Shown here: positions 5,849-9,022 of the stretch, piece by piece | Layout: every line of letters starts with the position of its first letter | Position numbering within the stretch: position 1 is the first letter of the stretch | Source: Candidatus Odinarchaeota archaeon | GTDB lineage: Archaea > Asgardarchaeota > JAGGXT01 | DNA: 9,022 bases | Reading direction: 5' to 3' | NCBI GenBank assembly: GCA_021162905.1 | Contig: JAGGXT010000164.1 | Coordinates: forward strand, 1-9,022 | Notes under the pieces: generated by a model | The model's database searches: none | Told to the model about the DNA's origin: nothing | Seen by the model: only the letters and a program-made list of their open reading frames with translations | Translations under genes and position numbers: made by a program

Positions 5849-8543
5849 ACATCCATTTTAGGAACTTCCTGTTCATGAGAAACTCTGGTAAAACCAATAA
5901 TCCAACCGACGAAATTGCAATTACTAATATCCAATCATAAAGTGTTAGGGGGACTAAATGAAATGCTATTGTAAATGGTTCAATAAACGTTAGTGATGCA
6001 GTTAATAAGCCAGCGACAATTACAGATATCAATAAGAATTTATTTCCCTTAAATCCAAGTCTAAATACACTATGTTTCTCTGAACGAACGTTCCAAATTA
6101 CAAATAGCTCAAAGAATGCTGCTTGTATAAAGGCCATAGTTCGTGCCTCTTCAACAGGTTCATTCCAAAGGAAATAAGAGACATAGAATATTCCTAGAGT
6201 CCCTATTGACTGTAGTAGAAATGAAACGAAAATGAATAGTAACATACCATGGAGTACACCAGCTTTAGGATCACGTGGCGGTTGATTCATTACATCCTCA
6301 TCAGGAGGATCAACACTCAATGCAACTGCTGGTGCACCATCAGTAACTAAGTTGATCCACAGAATCATAGCAGGTAATAGTGGAATTGGCCATCCCAATA
6401 ATGCAGCTACGGTTATTACCGTTAGTTCATCAAAATTGCAGGCTAAGAGATAGCGAACAAATTTTCTAATGTTGTTATATACTATTCGACCACCCTCTAC
6501 TGCTTTTACTATTGTTGCGAAATTATCATCGGCTAATATCATATCAGATGCTTCTTTAGCCACATCAGTTCCAGTTATTCCCATAGCAATACCTATGTCT
6601 GCTCTTTTAAGCGCAGGAGCATCATTTACACCATCACCGGTCATCGCAACTATATGCCCTTTTGCTTTCAGTGCATTAACTATTCTGAGTTTGTGAAGCG
6701 GAGAAACTCTGGCGTATACAGTTATTTTTTCAACTTTTTCTAAGAACTCTTCATCACTCATTTGCTCAAGCTCTTTTCCAGTAACAGCAATTCCATTTTC
6801 ATCCATAATACCTATTTCTTTTGCAATGGCAACAGCCGTTAATTTATGGTCTCCTGTTATCATAACAATCTTTATTCCAGCTCTCTTAGCTTTCTCAACT
6901 GCGTCGTATACTTCATCCCTTGGAGGATCGATCATACCAACGATACCAACTAATATCAAGTCGTTTTCAAGTTCCTCTTCATTAAACTCTCCAGAAAAGA
7001 CTTCTATTTCTTTATAAGCTAATGCAAGACTTCTAAGGGCTTGTTCTGCCATAGAATCGTTTATTTTGTTTATTTCATTTCTTTTTTCTTCAGAAAGAGG
7101 CTTTACTTTTCCATCTTCTAGGATATATTTGCAACGTTCCAGCACTATTTCTGGTGCACCTTTCACATAAACCTCTATTTTCCCATTTGGAACTCTATAT
7201 ATTACTGACATTCTTTTTCTTTCCGAACTAAATGGAATCTCACCAATTCTCTGATAATGTTCCTCTATTTTGTTTCTCTCGAGTCCTCCTTTCATTCCTA
7301 CGACAACTAGTGCTACTTCCGTTGTATCACCTACTGGTTGGCCATTTTCAATTTTTGCATTATTACAAAGTGTTCCAATGAGCAAAGCTTTATAAAGATG
7401 AATATCATCATTTGGATTTATTGGGGACCTATCTAAAAGGAATTCTCCTTGTAAACTATATCCCACTCCTGTAACATCTATTAGGCTATTATTCACATAG
7501 ATTTTCCTTACAGTCATTTCACCCTTTGTTATTGTTCCAGTCTTATCCGAACAAATTACGGTAGTTGAACCTAGTGTTTCTGCGGATGCTAAACGTTTTA
7601 CATAAGCATTTTTCTTTGTCAATTCTCTTGCACTCAGAGCCAAAGTTATTGTAACAACCGCAGGAAGCCCTTCTGGAACTGCAGAAACCGCAAGAGCAAT
7701 AGCAACCATAAAAGATTCTATAATTTGCCCTTCACGTATCCACTCAAGAACAAATATTAAAGCTACTATAAGAATTGTGAACTTAGCCAATTTTTTAGCA
7801 AAATCAGACAATTTTCTTTTTAGAGGTGTTTCAACCTCTTCTATTTCTTGAACATGCTTAGCAATTTTTCCAAACATCGTATTAAAACCAGTATGAGTAA
7901 CTACAGCCTTACCTCTTCCAAAGGCAACAAATGTTCCCATAAAAACCATATTTTTCATTTCCACGATATCAGAATCCTCTGGCAATGGATCTACTGATTT
8001 TTTCACAGGTGTAGACTCTCCAGTAAGAGATGCCTCATTGACCTTTAATTCAATAGCTTCGATTAATCTAGCATCAGCAGCTATTTTTGTACCTTCTTCT
8101 AATATTAGGATATCTCCAGGAACTACTTCTTTTGCTGGAATTAGGGTTGGCTGTCCATTCCGTATAACCCACACTTTAGGAGCTGTTAGCTGTTTCATGG
8201 CCTCAATAGCTTTTTCAGAGCGATATTCTTGAACAAAGCCAACAATTGTATTTAGAATAACAATAGCTCCGATTGTTATTGAATCAACTACAGAATGTTC
8301 TATGAAATACGATATCAGCACAGCGACTATCAAGATCATTACAAAAATATCTTTAAACTGATTGATTAGAATCCTAAGAGCCTTAAAACGTGCCTTTTCT
8401 TCAATTTCATTAGGTCCATAAATCTCTAACCTTCTTCTCACTTCCTCATCTGAAAGTCCATTAACAGAAGTTTCTAGCTCAGATAGTACTTCGTCAACTG
8501 TTTTAGAATGAGGTTTTTCGATGAGTAATGGTTTTGTATCCAT
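5847..8543 (-). CDS. Calcium-transporting P-type ATPase (P2A, SERCA-like)
   Basis: This is a complete 898-residue P2-type pump that uses ATP to move cations, most likely Ca2+, across the cytoplasmic membrane. Domains in order: N-terminal cation-ATPase domain (about residues 10-80), actuator domain with TGES (174-177), PEGLP in helix M4 (290-294), phosphorylation motif DKTGT (D333), nucleotide-binding KGAPE (461-465), DPPR (539-542), TGD (564-566) and TGDGVND (635-641). The C-terminal membrane helices end near 890. The residues that bind both calcium ions in SERCA have counterparts: E291 (M4), N703 and E706 (M5), N731, T734 and D735 (M6), and E812 (M8). This favours a two-site calcium pump over the one-site PMCA/SPCA type or a Na/K pump. 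The ATG at 8543 has GGTGATATC ahead of it; a TTG 15 bp upstream is rejected. It diverges from a small gene at 8680. Confidence 0.95.
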   Translation of the reverse strand: MDTKPLLIEKPHSKTVDEVLSELETSVNGLSDEEVRRRLEIYGPNEIEEKARFKALRILINQFKDIFVMILIVAVLISYFIEHSVVDSITIGAIVILNTIVGFVQEYRSEKAIEAMKQLTAPKVWVIRNGQPTLIPAKEVVPGDILILEEGTKIAADARLIEAIELKVNEASLTGESTPVKKSVDPLPEDSDIVEMKNMVFMGTFVAFGRGKAVVTHTGFNTMFGKIAKHVQEIEEVETPLKRKLSDFAKKLAKFTILIVALIFVLEWIREGQIIESFMVAIALAVSAVPEGLPAVVTITLALSARELTKKNAYVKRLASAETLGSTTVICSDKTGTITKGEMTVRKIYVNNSLIDVTGVGYSLQGEFLLDRSPINPNDDIHLYKALLIGTLCNNAKIENGQPVGDTTEVALVVVGMKGGLERNKIEEHYQRIGEIPFSSERKRMSVIYRVPNGKIEVYVKGAPEIVLERCKYILEDGKVKPLSEEKRNEINKINDSMAEQALRSLALAYKEIEVFSGEFNEEELENDLILVGIVGMIDPPRDEVYDAVEKAKRAGIKIVMITGDHKLTAVAIAKEIGIMDENGIAVTGKELEQMSDEEFLEKVEKITVYARVSPLHKLRIVNALKAKGHIVAMTGDGVNDAPALKRADIGIAMGITGTDVAKEASDMILADDNFATIVKAVEGGRIVYNNIRKFVRYLLACNFDELTVITVAALLGWPIPLLPAMILWINLVTDGAPAVALSVDPPDEDVMNQPPRDPKAGVLHGMLLFIFVSFLLQSIGTLGIFYVSYFLWNEPVEEARTMAFIQAAFFELFVIWNVRSEKHSVFRLGFKGNKFLLISVIVAGLLTASLTFIEPFTIAFHLVPLTLYDWILVIAISSVGLLVLPEFLMNRKFLKWM

Positions 8544-8550
8544 AAATGAT

Positions 8551-8556
8551 ATCACC
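8551..8556 (-). promoter_or_regulatory. Shine-Dalgarno of the calcium ATPase gene
   Basis: GGTGAT (extended GGTGATATC, close to the 16S complement GGTGATCC) lies 7 nt before the ATG at 8543. It overlaps the alternative TTG at 8558, so it decides the start. Confidence 0.7.
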
Positions 8557-8570
8557 AAATCAACATTTTT

Positions 8571-8590
8571 CTATTTTTAATTAATTTTTT
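8571..8590 (-). promoter_or_regulatory. Candidate TATA region of the calcium ATPase gene
   Basis: The minus strand reads AAAAAATTAATTAAAAATAG about 28-47 nt before the ATG. Only the distal part leaves room for a leader that contains the Shine-Dalgarno, so the leader would be very short. Confidence 0.3.
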
Positions 8591-8625
8591 GCGTTAACTT
8601 TTGGCAATTGTTTTTCTTTTTTTCC

Positions 8626-8646
8626 GCAAAATTATTAAAATATTGC
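8626..8646. promoter_or_regulatory. 21-bp dyad overlapping the TATA region of the small divergent gene
   Basis: Perfect GCAA/TTGC arms flank an A/T core (ATTATTAAAATA) that is the best TATA candidate for the gene starting at 8680. Sixteen of the 20 non-central positions are symmetric. Position over the TATA box fits a repressor site. A/T symmetry in the core comes cheaply, so the arms carry most of the weight. Confidence 0.35.
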
Positions 8647-8661
8647 TAAAAATCTGTTAGC
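8645..8661. repeat. Short inverted repeat GCTAA-N7-TTAGC upstream of the small gene
   Basis: Perfect 5-bp arms with a 7-nt spacer lie between the candidate TATA box and the Shine-Dalgarno of the gene at 8680. It could be an operator, or a hairpin at the 5' end of the transcript. Confidence 0.35.
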
Positions 8662-8679
8662 CAAAAAAAGGTGTTTTGC

Positions 8680-8907
8680 ATGGTTAGAAGCGTTGATGTT
8701 AAGATATGGTATGATAATGAGGAAGACCTATGGGTTGCGACAGTTATAGTTACTAGTGGAAGCTACGTGACATCGGTTGAAAAACTATTCTTCAAATCAA
8801 AAGAGGAAGCTATGTCATATGCTTTTGATTTATGTAGAAAAATGAGAAGCATGAAGCTACGATGCAATATATCTGCTCCAGAGATAGTAATGCCTATGGA
8901 AGCTTAA
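8680..8907 (+). CDS. Small protein of unknown function, 75 residues
   Basis: I do not recognise a named family. The protein begins with a beta-hairpin-like pattern (VDVKIWYDNEEDLWVATVIV), a second strand region and then an amphipathic helix (about residues 41-56, SKEEAMSYAFDLCRKM). It ends with a short strand-like tail. The order strand-strand-helix with a 'D-e-d-lWvA' first strand recalls HicB-type folds, but the G-x-T turn expected there is absent, so this is only a resemblance. C52 and C62 are the only cysteines. The ATG at 8680 has GGTG 6 nt upstream, and a GTG 9 bp earlier is part of that site. It is the only complete plus-strand gene and diverges from the calcium ATPase across 136 bp that contain two dyads. 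Confidence 0.7.
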   Translation: MVRSVDVKIWYDNEEDLWVATVIVTSGSYVTSVEKLFFKSKEEAMSYAFDLCRKMRSMKLRCNISAPEIVMPMEA

Positions 8908-8946
8908 TTGTATAACCCTTAGCAAGTAATGAGAAACATTATTTTC

Positions 8947-8994
8947 TAAATAATAATATATATAATTATATAATAATATAATAATATATTATTT
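8947..8994. repeat. Pure A/T stretch with terminal inverted repeat
   Basis: Forty-eight bases contain only A and T, built largely of TAATAATATA units. The ends AAATAATA (8948-8955) and TATTATTT (8987-8994) are perfect inverted repeats. It lies after the small gene, in a 115-bp non-coding end of the window where I see no gene. Confidence 0.6.
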
Positions 8995-9000
8995 CTTTTT
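8992..9000 (+). terminator. Candidate T-tract terminator of the small plus-strand gene
   Basis: TTTCTTTTT on the coding strand follows the A/T inverted repeat, about 85 nt after the stop codon. Archaeal transcription commonly ends at such tracts. Confidence 0.3.
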
Positions 9001-9022
9001 ATAATTCAGACATCTCCAATAA

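Noticed and set aside
6469..6696. Plus-strand open frame within the ATPase gene
   Set aside because: It lies fully antisense to conserved ATPase motifs (TGDGVNDAP region), has no Shine-Dalgarno and shows low-complexity Ser/Ala/Ile composition. It is a shadow of the real gene.
6826..7017. Second plus-strand open frame within the ATPase gene
   Set aside because: It is antisense to the DPPR/TGD region, without a ribosome-binding site or a recognisable domain.
8038..8232. Plus-strand open frame opposite the ATPase actuator domain
   Set aside because: It is antisense to the TGES region and has no supporting signals.
8680..8907. HicB-type antitoxin
   Set aside because: Only the first strand resembles HicB. 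The typical turn and a neighbouring HicA toxin are both missing.

Overview
The window reads as part of an AT-rich archaeal chromosome. Nearly every start is preceded by a GGTG- or GAGG-type Shine-Dalgarno sequence at 5-7 nt. Candidate TATA-like boxes lie upstream of transcription units. The gene content includes a Ras/Rab-type small GTPase and a TackOD1-like zinc-ribbon protein, both typical of archaea. A GTPase this close to eukaryotic Rab/Ras proteins (GDGAVGKTS, WDVAGQ, NKID, ETSA) suggests an Asgard or deep TACK-related lineage, but the lineage cannot be fixed from this sequence alone.

Layout from left to right. Positions 2-448 (+) hold the 3' end of a GT4 glycosyltransferase that looks like PelF. 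It runs tail-to-tail, with a 15-bp overlap, into a minus-strand operon transcribed from about 3600 down to 434: a Ras-like GTPase, then (2 bp later) a TackOD1-like three-zinc-ribbon protein with a C-terminal endonuclease-fold-like region, then (11 nt later) a PelG-like polysaccharide transporter. To the right, all on the minus strand, are a small membrane-anchored protein with an extracytoplasmic beta-rich domain, a dCMP deaminase, a thymidylate kinase, a small NifU-like CxxC protein and a complete SERCA-like calcium P-type ATPase. The ATPase is divergent from a 75-residue protein of unknown function (8680-8907, +). The window ends in a pure A/T stretch.

How the genes may work together. dCMP deaminase and thymidylate kinase both serve dTTP synthesis. 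The left part combines the two conserved inner-membrane/cytosolic components of Pel-type exopolysaccharide production, PelF (polymerising glycosyltransferase) and PelG (MOP-family transporter), with a GTPase and a predicted signal-output protein. Bacterial Pel is controlled by c-di-GMP through PelD. The operon here invites the hypothesis that a Ras-like GTPase and a TackOD1 protein control archaeal polysaccharide export. That is inference from gene order, and it is the most interesting feature of the window.

For most genes the longest open frame begins at a TTG or GTG, or inside the upstream gene. The starts given here are the internal ATGs that have a well-spaced Shine-Dalgarno sequence. No tRNA, rRNA, CRISPR array or insertion sequence was seen.
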